From Zoogloea ramigera (GTDB taxonomy: Bacteria; Pseudomonadota; Gammaproteobacteria; Burkholderiales; Rhodocyclaceae): a DNA stretch of 45,422 bases. The position numbers and the translations under genes were made by a program. Of this stretch, positions 15,885-24,775 are shown in pieces (position 1 is the stretch's first letter; every line of letters starts with the position of its first letter). The DNA lies in contig NZ_BJNV01000040.1 of assembly GCF_006539865.1 (NCBI RefSeq), forward strand, positions 1 to 45,422, read 5' to 3'. The notes below the pieces were generated by a model, which was given only the letters and a program-made list of their open reading frames with translations, made no database searches and was not told where the DNA came from.

Positions 15885-16176
15885 CCGGCGCCGACGGCAT
15901 CCCCCGTGATGCCACACAAACCCGGCAAGCCGCGCCGAAAACACCTTATTTCACGCCCAAAAAACCGCCAGCCACGTCACAAAAACCGTTCTCCACGCCG
16001 CCGGAATTTTTTGTCGTGTGGCAAAAAGCCCCAGTTATGCCAAGGAATGGATCCGTCAGGGCTGCCAAGCAAATTTTTCATATGAAAAAATGCCCCAGCG
16101 GCCTGTCCGCTCGCACTGGAAAACGCTTGAAACCCAGCGCTGGCGCGGGTTTCGATAGTTTCAGGGTTACGGCACA
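15885..16176. other. Non-coding, relatively AT-rich stretch between efflux operon and CRISPR remnant
   Basis: I see no gene here. The base composition is clearly more AT-rich than the surroundings. It holds a perfect 16-bp palindrome, TTTTTCATATGAAAAA (16074-16089), and an imperfect inverted repeat between about 15971-15985 and 16007-16022 (GCCAC...ACAAAAA against TTTTTTG...GTGGC). Short open frames here have no supporting features. The composition suggests a remnant of acquired DNA or a regulatory region. Confidence 0.5.
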
Positions 16177-16266
16177 CGGTTCATCCCCACGCACGTGGGG
16201 AACACTTTAAATAGCTCGCTTGCACTGCCGCTACACCCGGTTTATCCCCACCTGCGTGGGGATAAA
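16177..16266 (-). CRISPR. Orphan type I-E CRISPR remnant: two repeats, one 32-nt spacer
   Basis: Two 29-nt repeat units lie at 16177-16205 and 16238-16266, separated by a 32-nt spacer (16206-16237). The 61-nt periodicity is exactly that of type I-E arrays. On the minus strand the left repeat reads GTGTTCCCCACGTGCGTGGG and then GATGAACCG, the typical I-E consensus. The right repeat matches over its first 24 or so bases but ends GATAAACC instead of GAACAC, so it is a perfect 13-bp-armed palindrome with a 4-nt loop when extended to 16268. No cas genes and no leader are recognisable. The spacer cannot be matched to a target here. Confidence 0.8.
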
Positions 16267-16339
16267 CCATGTTGGGACAATCCTAAGCCACGGTGCAGTC
16301 GTGCGCCTGGCGCCCGTCGGGACGAACAGGAGAGCACAG

Positions 16340-17212
16340 CTAGCCCGCCGCCACCGCCCCACCACGCCTCCGCCCGACCCGGTTGAGCACCAGCGACAAC
16401 ATGATCACCCCACCCCCCAGGGCGATCTTCTTCAGGTCCGCGTCGCGGTTCCAGATCAACAGGTTCACCAGCAGCCCCAGCGGGACGTGCAGCTCGTTCA
16501 TCACCGCCAGCGCGCCGGCGTCGACGCGGGTGCTGCCCTTGACCCACCAGAACATGCCCAGCGCGGTGGCGAACAGGCCCATCCACACCAGCACGCCCCA
16601 TTGCAGCGCGGTGTGGGGCAACTTGGCCGGGTTGCCGAAGATGAGCCAGGAGGGCAGCGCCAGCACCAGGGCGCCCAGAAAGAAGTGGCCGAAGAAGCGG
16701 TACAGCGGCAGATCGGTAGGGTGGCGGGCGAGCAGGTGGCGGCACAGCACCTGCCCGGCGGCGAAGGTGGCGTTGGCGAGCTGCAGCAGCAAAAAGCCCA
16801 TCAGGTAGTCGCCCTCCAGCGGCTGGAAGCGGATCGCCACCCCGCCGGCCACCGCCACCAGCGCCGCCAGCAGCGCCCAGGGGTTGAAACGGCGTGCCAG
16901 GGCGTCGTCGAGGAGGGTGACGTAAATTGGGGTCAAAACGGTAAAAAGCAGCACTTCTGGCACCGTCAGCACGGCAAAACTGCGGTAAAGGCACAGATAG
17001 GTGACACCGAACTGCAAGGCACCAGCGAGCCACAGCCCGCCAACCAGCCGCCCGGGCAGGCCGCGCCAGCGCATGATGGGGACGAACACCAGCGCGGCGA
17101 TGGCGACCCGCACCAGCACCGCGAAGTCGCTATCGACGCGGCCGGCCAGGTATTCGCCGATCAGGCTGAACGAGAAGGCCCACAGCAGGTTGACGGTGAC
17201 GAGGTAAGGCAT
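16340..17212 (-). CDS. EamA/DMT-family transporter
   Basis: A 290-residue inner-membrane protein with ten hydrophobic segments in two five-helix EamA halves, starting MPYLVTVNLLWAFSFSLIGEYLAG. Charged turns typical of the family are visible (ARRFNPWALLAALVAVAGG; LLIWNRDADLKKIALGGGVIMLSLVLN). The drug/metabolite superfamily exports amino acids, metabolites or drugs; the substrate cannot be predicted. It stands alone: its 3' end faces the CRISPR remnant and its 5' side faces a truncated copy of the MITE-like repeat. Confidence 0.88.
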   Translation of the reverse strand: MPYLVTVNLLWAFSFSLIGEYLAGRVDSDFAVLVRVAIAALVFVPIMRWRGLPGRLVGGLWLAGALQFGVTYLCLYRSFAVLTVPEVLLFTVLTPIYVTLLDDALARRFNPWALLAALVAVAGGVAIRFQPLEGDYLMGFLLLQLANATFAAGQVLCRHLLARHPTDLPLYRFFGHFFLGALVLALPSWLIFGNPAKLPHTALQWGVLVWMGLFATALGMFWWVKGSTRVDAGALAVMNELHVPLGLLVNLLIWNRDADLKKIALGGGVIMLSLVLNRVGRRRGGAVAAG

Positions 17213-17246
17213 GGATAGGGCTCCGCGACGACAGGCCGCGGATTAT

Positions 17247-17345
17247 CCTGGAAACGGCAGTTGACCGCTTTCCGCAGCCTCGAGAACCACACGAACACTT
17301 GCAATAGCGCCTTCGCCGAGGCTCACCCGGAGGCGGCAGGCGCGG
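17247..17345 (+). repeat. MITE-like repeat, copy B, truncated
   Basis: It starts with CCTGGAAACGGCAGTTG (17247-17263), identical to the left end of copy A, and follows copies A and C up to about CTCACCCGGAGG (17324-17335). After that it drifts, with weak similarity to about 17360 and no right terminal repeat. It lies between the start of the EamA gene and the end of the transglutaminase gene. I read it as a decayed, 3'-deleted copy. Confidence 0.75.
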
Positions 17346-17384
17346 CACGTCCGCGGTGCCGATGGCGGCGCGCCCTGGCCAGGC

Positions 17385-18401
17385 TCAGCCCTCCGGCGCC
17401 TCCACGTCGGGGGCCGCGGGCAGCTTGGCGGGCGCCTTCGCCCGAGGCTTCGCCCGGGCCTCCGCCTGAGCCTTCTCGAGCTGCGCCTGACGCTCGACCC
17501 ATTCGGCCTCGGGCATCACCGTGACGCGCACCTCGGGCGTCTGGGCGAGGCCGCCGAGGATCACCCCGCGCAGCGGCGAGACGTCCTGGAAATCACGCCC
17601 CCAGCCCAAGGTGACGTGGCGCAGGTCGGGCTGGATGCCGTTGGTGGGGTCGTATTCGATCCAGCCGTGGCCGGGGCACCACACCGCCACCCAGGCGTGG
17701 GAGGCGTCGGCGCCCACCAGGCGAGGCTTGCCGGGCGGCGGGTCGGTGAGCAGGTAGCCCGACATGTAGCGCGCCGGCAGGCCGATGGAGCGCAGCGCGG
17801 CGATCATCAGGTGGGCGAAGTCCTGGCACACGCCGCGCTTGCGCTTGAGCACGTCATGGACCGGGGTGTTCACCTCGGTGGCCTCGGCGTCGAAGGTGAA
17901 GGTCTTGAAAATCAGGTCCATCAGCGCCTTCGCGCCGGCCAGCAGCGCTAGCCCGGGTGTGAAGGCCTGCCGCGCGAAGTCGGCGAGGGCGGCGTCCCGC
18001 GGGACGCGGGGCGAGGCGTAAAGGTAGCGCTCGGCGTCGAGGCGTTCGCGGCTGTGGGGTTCGGGCCGGTACATGAAGGCTTCGCGCACGCTCTCCCAGG
18101 GCGGCGAATCGGCGGGGGCCGGCAGGGCGCGGCGCACCACCGTGACGTGGCTCTCGGCGCGCACCAGCAGGCCGTCGTGGGGGGTGTCGAGGGACAGCCA
18201 GGTGACCGGGTTGCCGAAGGCGTCCTCGCCGTGGGTGAGGCGGCCGACGTCGGGGGCGATGGTGATGCCGGCCGATGCGCGCAGTTGGTGCGGCAGCGCG
18301 CGCGGGATGAGGTGCAGGAGGTGCTGGGCCAGCGACACCGGCACCCCGCAGTGGGGGTACTCGGTTTCGTGGATGACGATGTAGGCGACGCTCTGGCTCA
18401 T
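17385..18401 (-). CDS. Transglutaminase-like cysteine peptidase family protein
   Basis: A 338-residue protein with the bacterial transglutaminase N-terminal domain (about 1-150: AYIVIHETEYPHCGVPVSLAQHLLHLIPR) and a transglutaminase-like core. The triad is visible: Cys192 (RGVCQDFAHLM), His235 (ADASHAWVAVW) and Asp251 (IEYDPTNG). The C-terminus is a Lys/Ala-rich tail. No signal peptide is evident. It is the last gene of the minus-strand cluster with the ATP-grasp/alpha-E protein 28 nt upstream and a second, larger transglutaminase protein. Comparative work on this cluster predicts peptide-bond formation or cleavage in an unknown peptide modification pathway; no substrate is established. Confidence 0.9.
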   Translation of the reverse strand: MSQSVAYIVIHETEYPHCGVPVSLAQHLLHLIPRALPHQLRASAGITIAPDVGRLTHGEDAFGNPVTWLSLDTPHDGLLVRAESHVTVVRRALPAPADSPPWESVREAFMYRPEPHSRERLDAERYLYASPRVPRDAALADFARQAFTPGLALLAGAKALMDLIFKTFTFDAEATEVNTPVHDVLKRKRGVCQDFAHLMIAALRSIGLPARYMSGYLLTDPPPGKPRLVGADASHAWVAVWCPGHGWIEYDPTNGIQPDLRHVTLGWGRDFQDVSPLRGVILGGLAQTPEVRVTVMPEAEWVERQAQLEKAQAEARAKPRAKAPAKLPAAPDVEAPEG

Positions 18402-18429
18402 GGTGGCGGGCGGGGCGCTGGGCAGGGTT

Positions 18430-20955
18430 TCAGGCGGCGAAGGTGGCCTGGCGGTTGCCGCCCACGTGGCTGAAGAAGCGCATCGCGAGGCGGTCGGAGA
18501 GCTGCCGGCCGGCGTCGGCCAGGGCCTCCAGGCGGGTGGCGAGGAGGACGCAGGCGGCGTGGCGGTCGGCCTCCGGGGTGCTCGCCTCGAGACGCTTCCA
18601 GGGGAAGACCTGGAGGCCGGCGAAGGCCTGCTCCAGCTCGGCCAGGCCTAGGGGCGAGCCGCTCTTCTCGAAACGGCTGAGGTAGTTGCCGGCCATGCGC
18701 AGCTGGAAGGCCAGCGCGTGGGGGTTGGCCTCGTCCATGGTGAGGAGGTGGATCGCCGGCAGCAGCTCGGGCTGGGCGCGGTAGCGGGTGCGGTAGGTGA
18801 TGACCGAGTCGCACAGCTCGAGCAGGGCTTCGATGGCCAGCTCGCGGTTGAGCGGGGAGTCGAGCCCGGTGTAGCGGCGCAGGAAGCGCGCCAGCGTGCC
18901 GGCCAGGTTGTCGAGGCGTTCGAGGCGGCGGCCGATGATGTGCAGCCGCCAACCCATGTCGCGGGTCATGGTGTCCATCGCGAAGCCCGACAGGGAGACG
19001 AAGGTGGTGAGGGCTTCGTCGAGGAATTCGAGCAGGGCCGAGACGTCGCTGGCCCGATCGCGGCAGGCCTCGATCTCGGCCGACAGGCGCTTGAGGGCAT
19101 GCCAGTGGTCGAGGGAGAGGTGCTCGCGGGCCTGGGTGGCGCACCAGCTGAGGCGCTGCAGGTTGGCGGCCAGGCCGTGGTCGGCGCGGCGGTCGAGGAC
19201 TGCGCGGAAGAGGTCGAGCTCGGCCTTGACCACCGGCCCCTCGACGGCCTCCTCGTCGATCAGGCCGGCGCCGGCGGCCAGCTCGAGCATCACCGCGAGG
19301 GCGCCGGCGCGCTCGGTGCGGCGGCCCTCGGAGAGCCGCGTGAGGGCCAGCCGGGCGAGGCGGGCGACGGCGTCGCAGCGTTCGCTGTAGCGGCCGAACC
19401 AGAACAGGTTCTCGGCCAGCCGCGACGACAGGGTGCCGGTCTCGCCGATCAGGTCGTCCACGCCGATGACGGCCTTGCGCAGGCTGAAGGTGGACACCGG
19501 CCCGTCGGAGAGCACCCAGGTGTCCTTGCTGCTGCCACCCTTCTGGAGCGTGAGGATGCGGGTGTTGTCGACGCCGGCCACCCGCGCCAGCCCGCCGGGC
19601 AGCACGCTGTAGCCTTCGGGGGTGATCGCCGCATAGACGCGCAGGCCCATCGCCCGCGGGCGCAGCTTGCGCCGGTGGCCGCCGGCCCACACCGGGGCGC
19701 GGGACAGCTTGACGAGTTCCTGGGCGACGAACTCGGTCGGGTGGGCCTCGATACGCGCCGCCAGGGCGTCGAGCTGGTCTTCGGCCAGCCGGTCGCCGAA
19801 CAGCACCTCGCTGGAGCGCCCGGGAAAGGTGGGCTTGAGCACCAGGTTGCGCAGGTTGTCGAGCACCTCGGCGCGGGCCGGCGCCTCGCCGCACCACCAG
19901 GTGGCCACCGAGGGCATGGCCAGCTCCTCGCCCAGCAGGTGGCGGCAGATGCCCGGCAGGAAGCCCGGCAGCGCGGCCGATTCGAGCAGGCCCGAACCCA
20001 GCGCGTTGGCCACCAGCACCTTGCCAGCGCGCACCGCGCCGAGCAGGCCGGGCACGCCGAGGGCGGAGTCGGCGCGCAGCTCGACCGGGTCGCAGAAGTC
20101 GTCGTCGAGGCGGCGCAGGATGGCATGCACGCGCTTGAGGCCCGAGACGGTCTTGAGGAAGACGGTGTCGTCGCGCACGGTGAGGTCCTGCCCTTCGACC
20201 AGCGGAAAGCCGAGGTAGCGGGCTAGGTAGACGTGCTCGAAGTAGGTCTCGTTGAACGGGCCGGGGGTGAGCAGCACGGTGAGCGGCGGCTCGCCGTCGC
20301 CCGGGGCCTGGGCGGCGAGGGCGCGCTGCAGGCCGCGGAAGAAGCCGGCCAGGGTGTGCACCTGCATGTCGCGGAACAGGTCGGGGAAGGCCCGCGACAC
20401 GAGCAGGCGGTTCTCGAGGGCGTAGCCGGCGCCCGACGGGGCCTGGGTGCGGTCGGCGATGACCCACCAGCGGCCGTCCGGCGAGCGGGCCAGATCGGCG
20501 GCGTAGAGGTGCAGGTAGTGGCCGCCGGCCGGCCGGATGCCCTGGCAGGGCCACAGAAAACCCTTGTGGCCATACACCAGCTCGGTGGGCAGGAGGCCTT
20601 TCTCGAGCGTGGTCTGGGGGCCATACAGGTCGCCCAGCAGGGTGTCGAGCAGGCGCGCGCGCTGGGCGATGGCGGTGGCGATGCCGCGCCATTCGTCAGC
20701 CGGCAGGATCAGCGGCAGCAGGTCGAGGGACCACGGGCGGCCAGCGCCACGGGGGTCGGCGTAGACGTTGTAGGTGACGCCGTTCTGCTGAATGCCCCGC
20801 TCCAGCTGGGCGCTGCGGGCGCGCAGGGTGTCGGTGCCGGTCTCCTCGATGTGATCGACGAACGCCTGCCAGTGCGGCCGAACATCCTTGTCGCCGATCA
20901 GTTCGTCGTAGCTGTCGGGGCGGTAGGGATAGTGGGCGAGGAAGGGGTGGGTCAT
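18430..20955 (-). CDS. Circularly permuted ATP-grasp + alpha-E domain protein
   Basis: An 841-residue fusion. The N-terminal part (about 60-490) is a circularly permuted ATP-grasp type 2 domain (NGVTYNVYADPRGAGRPWSLD, YALENRLLVSRAFPD, KPTFPGRSSEVLFG, RPRAMGLRVYAA). The C-terminal part (about 520-840) is the helical alpha-E domain (SSRLAENLFWFGRYSERCDAVARLAR..., HVGGNRQATFAA). These are often two separate genes. The ATP-grasp half should ligate a carboxylate to an amine with ATP. Genomic pairing with transglutaminase and DUF2126 proteins suggests a cytosolic peptide synthesis or tagging system. I chose ATG 20955 (MTHPFLAHYPYRPDSYDEL), where similarity to the family begins; the frame is open further upstream without support. 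Confidence 0.9.
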   Translation of the reverse strand: MTHPFLAHYPYRPDSYDELIGDKDVRPHWQAFVDHIEETGTDTLRARSAQLERGIQQNGVTYNVYADPRGAGRPWSLDLLPLILPADEWRGIATAIAQRARLLDTLLGDLYGPQTTLEKGLLPTELVYGHKGFLWPCQGIRPAGGHYLHLYAADLARSPDGRWWVIADRTQAPSGAGYALENRLLVSRAFPDLFRDMQVHTLAGFFRGLQRALAAQAPGDGEPPLTVLLTPGPFNETYFEHVYLARYLGFPLVEGQDLTVRDDTVFLKTVSGLKRVHAILRRLDDDFCDPVELRADSALGVPGLLGAVRAGKVLVANALGSGLLESAALPGFLPGICRHLLGEELAMPSVATWWCGEAPARAEVLDNLRNLVLKPTFPGRSSEVLFGDRLAEDQLDALAARIEAHPTEFVAQELVKLSRAPVWAGGHRRKLRPRAMGLRVYAAITPEGYSVLPGGLARVAGVDNTRILTLQKGGSSKDTWVLSDGPVSTFSLRKAVIGVDDLIGETGTLSSRLAENLFWFGRYSERCDAVARLARLALTRLSEGRRTERAGALAVMLELAAGAGLIDEEAVEGPVVKAELDLFRAVLDRRADHGLAANLQRLSWCATQAREHLSLDHWHALKRLSAEIEACRDRASDVSALLEFLDEALTTFVSLSGFAMDTMTRDMGWRLHIIGRRLERLDNLAGTLARFLRRYTGLDSPLNRELAIEALLELCDSVITYRTRYRAQPELLPAIHLLTMDEANPHALAFQLRMAGNYLSRFEKSGSPLGLAELEQAFAGLQVFPWKRLEASTPEADRHAACVLLATRLEALADAGRQLSDRLAMRFFSHVGGNRQATFAA

Positions 20956-21122
20956 GGGTTGGCGATGGGGGCGATGGGCACCGGGCGGCGCTTCCACGGA
21001 CAAGCGCGGGCAGCCCGCACGATAAAGCACCGGCGGCCCGCGGGCAAAGGCCGGGGCGGGGTGCAGAGGCAAAGCTCCACACTCCGCCCCTCGCCGGCCT
21101 GGGGGGCTTCAGTGATGCAACT

Positions 21123-24100
21123 TCAGCGGCGCAGGTCCAGCGTGAAGGGGAACTCCTTCTCGACCGGCGACGCCTGCAGCGACGGCTGGCCCGGGGTGTG
21201 GCCCATCCGGAAGAAGCGCGCCAGGCGCCGGCTCTCGGCTTCGAAGGCGTTGATCGGGAAGGTCTCGAAGCTGCGCCCGCCAGGGTGGGACACGTGGTAC
21301 TGGCAGCCGCCGAGGGAGCGCCCGGTCCAGGTGTCCACCAGGTCGAAGACCAGCGGCGCATGGGGCGGGATGGTGGGGTGCAGGCAGGACGGCGGCTGCC
21401 AGGCGCGGTAGCGCACGCCGGCCACGTGCTCGCCGACGGTGCCGGTGGGCTGCAGCGGGATCGTGCGGCCGTTCACCGCGAACAGGAAGCGCTCCTCCGA
21501 CATGCCCGACACCTTCACCTGCAGGCGCTCCAACGACGAATCGACGAAGCGCACCGTGCCGCCGCTGCCGCCCTCCTCGCCCATCACGTGCCAGGGCTCG
21601 AGGGCGCTGCGCAGCTCCACATGGATGCCGCGCACCGAGAAGTCGCCGATCTTGGGGAAGCGGAACTCGAGGTGCGGGGCGAACCATTCGGGCTTGAACG
21701 GCAGGCCGTGGGCCTGCATGTCCTCCATCACGTCGTTGAAATCCTGCTCGACGAAGTGGGGTAGCAGGAAGCGGTCGTGCAGCTCGGTACCCCAGCGCAC
21801 CAGGCGCTCCGGCGCGTAGGGCGTCTCCCAGAAGCGGGCCAGCAGGCCGCGCAGCAATAGCTGCTGGGCCAGCGACATGCGCGCGTGGGGCGGCATCTCG
21901 AAGGCGCGCATCTCGACCAGGCCGAGGCGGCCGGTGGGGCCGTCGGGCGAGTAGAGCTTGTCGATGCAGAACTCGGCGCGGTGGGTGTTGCCGGTGACGT
22001 CGATCAGCAGGTTGCGCAGCAGGCGGTCGATGAGCCACGGCGGCACGGTTTCGCCGGCCTTGGGGAACTGGCGGAAGGCGGTTTCGATTTCATACACCGA
22101 GTCGTTGCGCGCCTCGTCGATGCGCGGGGCCTGGCTGGTGGGGCCGATGAACATGCCGGAGAACAGGTAGGACAGGCTCGGGTGGTTGTGCCAGTAGGAG
22201 ATCAGGCTGCGCAGCACGTCGGGCCGCCGCAGGAAGGGCGAGTCGGCCGGCGTGGCGCCGCCCAGCACGAAGTGGTTGCCGCCGCCGGTGCCGGTGTGGC
22301 GGCCGTCCACCATGAACTTCTCGGTGGTGAGGCGCGAGTAGTGGGCTGCGTCGTAGAGGTGGGTGGTGCGCTCGACGAGTTCTTCCCAGTTGCTGGCGGG
22401 GTGGATGTTGACCTCGATCACGCCGGGGTCGGGGGTGATGCGGAAGTGCGTGAGGCGCGGGTCGGAGGGCGGCTCGTAGCCTTCGATGACCACCGGCATG
22501 CCCAGGTCGGCGGCGGTGGCTTCGATGGCGGCGACGAGCTCGAGGTAGTGCTCGAGGCGGGCCAGCGGGGGCATGAAGATGTGCATCGTGCCGTTGCGCG
22601 GCTCGGCGCACAGCGCGGTGCGCACGATCCCGGCGGCGGACTCGAAGGGCTGCGGCGGGCGGTCGGTGGGGGTGAGCCTGCCGGCGTCCTGGGCTGCCTT
22701 CAGCGCCGCGGCGGCGCGGGCGGCGGCCGACGTGCCGGCACCGGCCTCGTCGGCGGAGAGGGCATTGACCACCGCGGTCTGGCCGCCCGGCAGCTGGCGG
22801 CGGATGGCCGCGTAGGCGGGCAGCGGCACCTGCGGCTGGTGGGGGTCGGGCGGGTTAACGTAGGGGTAGTCGCCCTTCGCGACCCAGGGCTGGGAATCCA
22901 GCGGCAGGCGGTAGCCGAGGGGCGAGTCGCCGGGGATCAGGTAGCAGCGCTCGTCGCGCAGGAACCACGGGCCGGTCTCCCAGGCGCCGGTGTAGGCGTT
23001 GATGCCCACCGGCAGCACGTAGCCGACCGGGTTGGGCAGGCCGTATTCGTACACGCGGCGGATGCGGTCGCGCTCGAGGGGGTCGTCGAGGCGGGCGTCG
23101 AAGGGGTCGACGTTGCCCGGCAGGCGGCGCTCGCGCCACAGGTAGTAGAAGGCGTCTTCGTAGGCCGGGAAGACGCGGCGGCGGTCGATCTCGAGCCGCG
23201 CGGCGACGCCGGCGAGGAAGGTGTGGGCCTTGTCGGCCTTGGCCTCGCCGGGGGCGGAGGCGTCGGCGATGAGGTCGGGGTTGAGCCAGATCGGCTCGCC
23301 GTCCTTGCGCCAGAAGCAGCTCAGCGACCAGCGCGGCAGCTGCTCGCCGGGGTACCACTTGCCCTGGCCGAAGTGGGCCAGGCCCTGGGGGGCGTACTTG
23401 TCGCGCAGGCGGTGGTAGAGGTCTTCGGCGCGGATGCGCTTGGTGGGGCCCATCGCCTCGGTGTTCCACTCGGCGCCGTCGGGGTCGTCGATGGAGACAA
23501 AGGTGGGCTCGCCGCCCATCGTGAGACGCATGTCGTGGGCGTCGAGGTCCACGTCGATGCGGTGGCCGAGGGCTTCGATCTCGGCCCACTGCTCTTCGGT
23601 GTAAGGCTTGGTGACCCGCGGCGCTTCCAGCACGCGGGTGACTTCCATGCGGTGCTCGAACTCGCACTCGCACTCGTCGATGAGGCCCGAGACCGGCGCG
23701 GCGGAGGACGGGTCGGGCGAGCAGGCGAGCGGGATGTGCCCTTCGCCGGCGAACAGCCCGGAGGTGGGGTCGAGGCCGACCCAGCCGGCGCCGGGCAGGT
23801 ACACCTCGGTCCAGGCGTGGAGGTCGGTGAAGTCGACCTCGGTGCCAGAGGGGCCGTCGAGGGATTTGACGTCGGCCTTCAGCTGGATCAGGTAGCCGGA
23901 CACGAAGCGCGCCGCCAGGCCCATGTGGCGCAGCAGCTGGACCAGCAGCCAGGCCGAGTCGCGGCACGAGCCGGTGCGCTTGGTGAGGGTCTCGTCGGGC
24001 GTCTGGACGCCCGGCTCCATGCGGATCACGTAGCCGATGTGCTGCTGCAGGTCGGCGTTGACCCTGACCAGGAAGTCCACGCTGCGCATCGTCTCGCGGG

Positions 24101-24503
24101 GGATGCTGGCGAGGTAGTCGGCGAAGGCCGGGGTGGCCGGCTCTTTCAGCAGGAAGGGGGCGAGCTCGTGGGCGAGGGTCTTGTCGTAGCTGAAGGGGAA
24201 GTTCTCGGCTTCGGGCTCGAGGAAGAAGTCGAAGGGGTTGATGACCGACATCTCGGCCACGAGGTCGACCTCGACGCTGAACTCGGTGACCTTCTCGGGG
24301 AAGACCAGGCGGGCCAGGTAGTTGGATTGCGGGTCCTGCTGCCAGTTGATGAAGTGAGGCTTGGGCAGGACGCGCAGGGAATACGAGAGGATCCGGGTGC
24401 GGCTATGGGGCGCCGGGCGCAGGCGGACGACCTGGGGCCCGACGTTGATCGGGCGGTCGTACTTGTAGGAAGTCAGGTGATTGAGGGCTACGTGGATGGT
24501 CAC
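21123..24503 (-). CDS. Transglutaminase-DUF2126 fusion protein
   Basis: A 1126-residue protein. Residues 1-280 are a transglutaminase unit with Cys180 (TGSCRDSAWLLVQ), His229 (DLHAWTEVY) and Asp245 (GLDPTSG). The rest is the large DUF2126 domain (MRLTMGGEPTFVSIDDPDGAEWN, FGQGKWYPGEQLPRW, VIEGYEPPSDPRL, GGGNHFVLGGAT). The family is always linked to the transglutaminase/ATP-grasp/alpha-E cluster and is predicted to act in it; the biochemistry is unknown. Start is GTG 24503 (MTIHVALNHLTSYKYDRP) with GGAG 7 nt upstream. It is the first gene of the three-gene minus-strand cluster, with 167 nt before the ATP-grasp gene. Confidence 0.9.
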   Translation of the reverse strand: MTIHVALNHLTSYKYDRPINVGPQVVRLRPAPHSRTRILSYSLRVLPKPHFINWQQDPQSNYLARLVFPEKVTEFSVEVDLVAEMSVINPFDFFLEPEAENFPFSYDKTLAHELAPFLLKEPATPAFADYLASIPRETMRSVDFLVRVNADLQQHIGYVIRMEPGVQTPDETLTKRTGSCRDSAWLLVQLLRHMGLAARFVSGYLIQLKADVKSLDGPSGTEVDFTDLHAWTEVYLPGAGWVGLDPTSGLFAGEGHIPLACSPDPSSAAPVSGLIDECECEFEHRMEVTRVLEAPRVTKPYTEEQWAEIEALGHRIDVDLDAHDMRLTMGGEPTFVSIDDPDGAEWNTEAMGPTKRIRAEDLYHRLRDKYAPQGLAHFGQGKWYPGEQLPRWSLSCFWRKDGEPIWLNPDLIADASAPGEAKADKAHTFLAGVAARLEIDRRRVFPAYEDAFYYLWRERRLPGNVDPFDARLDDPLERDRIRRVYEYGLPNPVGYVLPVGINAYTGAWETGPWFLRDERCYLIPGDSPLGYRLPLDSQPWVAKGDYPYVNPPDPHQPQVPLPAYAAIRRQLPGGQTAVVNALSADEAGAGTSAAARAAAALKAAQDAGRLTPTDRPPQPFESAAGIVRTALCAEPRNGTMHIFMPPLARLEHYLELVAAIEATAADLGMPVVIEGYEPPSDPRLTHFRITPDPGVIEVNIHPASNWEELVERTTHLYDAAHYSRLTTEKFMVDGRHTGTGGGNHFVLGGATPADSPFLRRPDVLRSLISYWHNHPSLSYLFSGMFIGPTSQAPRIDEARNDSVYEIETAFRQFPKAGETVPPWLIDRLLRNLLIDVTGNTHRAEFCIDKLYSPDGPTGRLGLVEMRAFEMPPHARMSLAQQLLLRGLLARFWETPYAPERLVRWGTELHDRFLLPHFVEQDFNDVMEDMQAHGLPFKPEWFAPHLEFRFPKIGDFSVRGIHVELRSALEPWHVMGEEGGSGGTVRFVDSSLERLQVKVSGMSEERFLFAVNGRTIPLQPTGTVGEHVAGVRYRAWQPPSCLHPTIPPHAPLVFDLVDTWTGRSLGGCQYHVSHPGGRSFETFPINAFEAESRRLARFFRMGHTPGQPSLQASPVEKEFPFTLDLRR

Positions 24504-24705
24504 TGGAGACTCCGTTAACAGGACGGCAAAATAGGTTGGCCATACGAGCAAGCAAGCTTCGAGCCAGCACTAAAAGCCCGAATAATTGCACCAGCATGGC
24601 GGTTTGCCGCCCAACTCACGTCACATCTACGTCCCACCCACGTCCGGCGCACCAAAGTGATGCGCCGGGTGCGCACCGGGGCGGTGCGCGCGCCCTCTTG
24701 CCGCG

Positions 24706-24754
24706 CCCAGGGGAACGCAGGGCCGCCCCAGGTTTCCCTGCCCCCCACGGGGGC
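24706..24754. repeat. GC-rich intergenic repeat (second dispersed family)
   Basis: The 272-bp gap between the DUF2126 gene start and the acyl-CoA ligase stop contains a block resembling, on the minus strand, the insert of MITE copy A and the repeats at 36603-36711 (shared CCTGGGGCGGCCC core next to a GGGGGC hairpin). It lies downstream of the ligase gene, where its hairpins could act as a terminator. The remaining 200 bp nearer the DUF2126 gene are partly AT-rich and should hold that gene's promoter; I can fix no -10/-35. Confidence 0.5.
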
Positions 24755-24775
24755 GGAGCCCGACCCCGGGGGCGC

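Noticed and set aside
16016-17218. Short and long open frames across the CRISPR remnant, giving peptides such as GSSPRTWGTL and RFIPTCVGIN
   Set aside because: These are typical translations of type I-E repeats and of the antisense of the EamA gene, not proteins.
21885-24518. 877-codon open frame antisense to the DUF2126 gene
   Set aside because: Val/Gly/Ala/Glu shadow frame of a long GC-rich gene.
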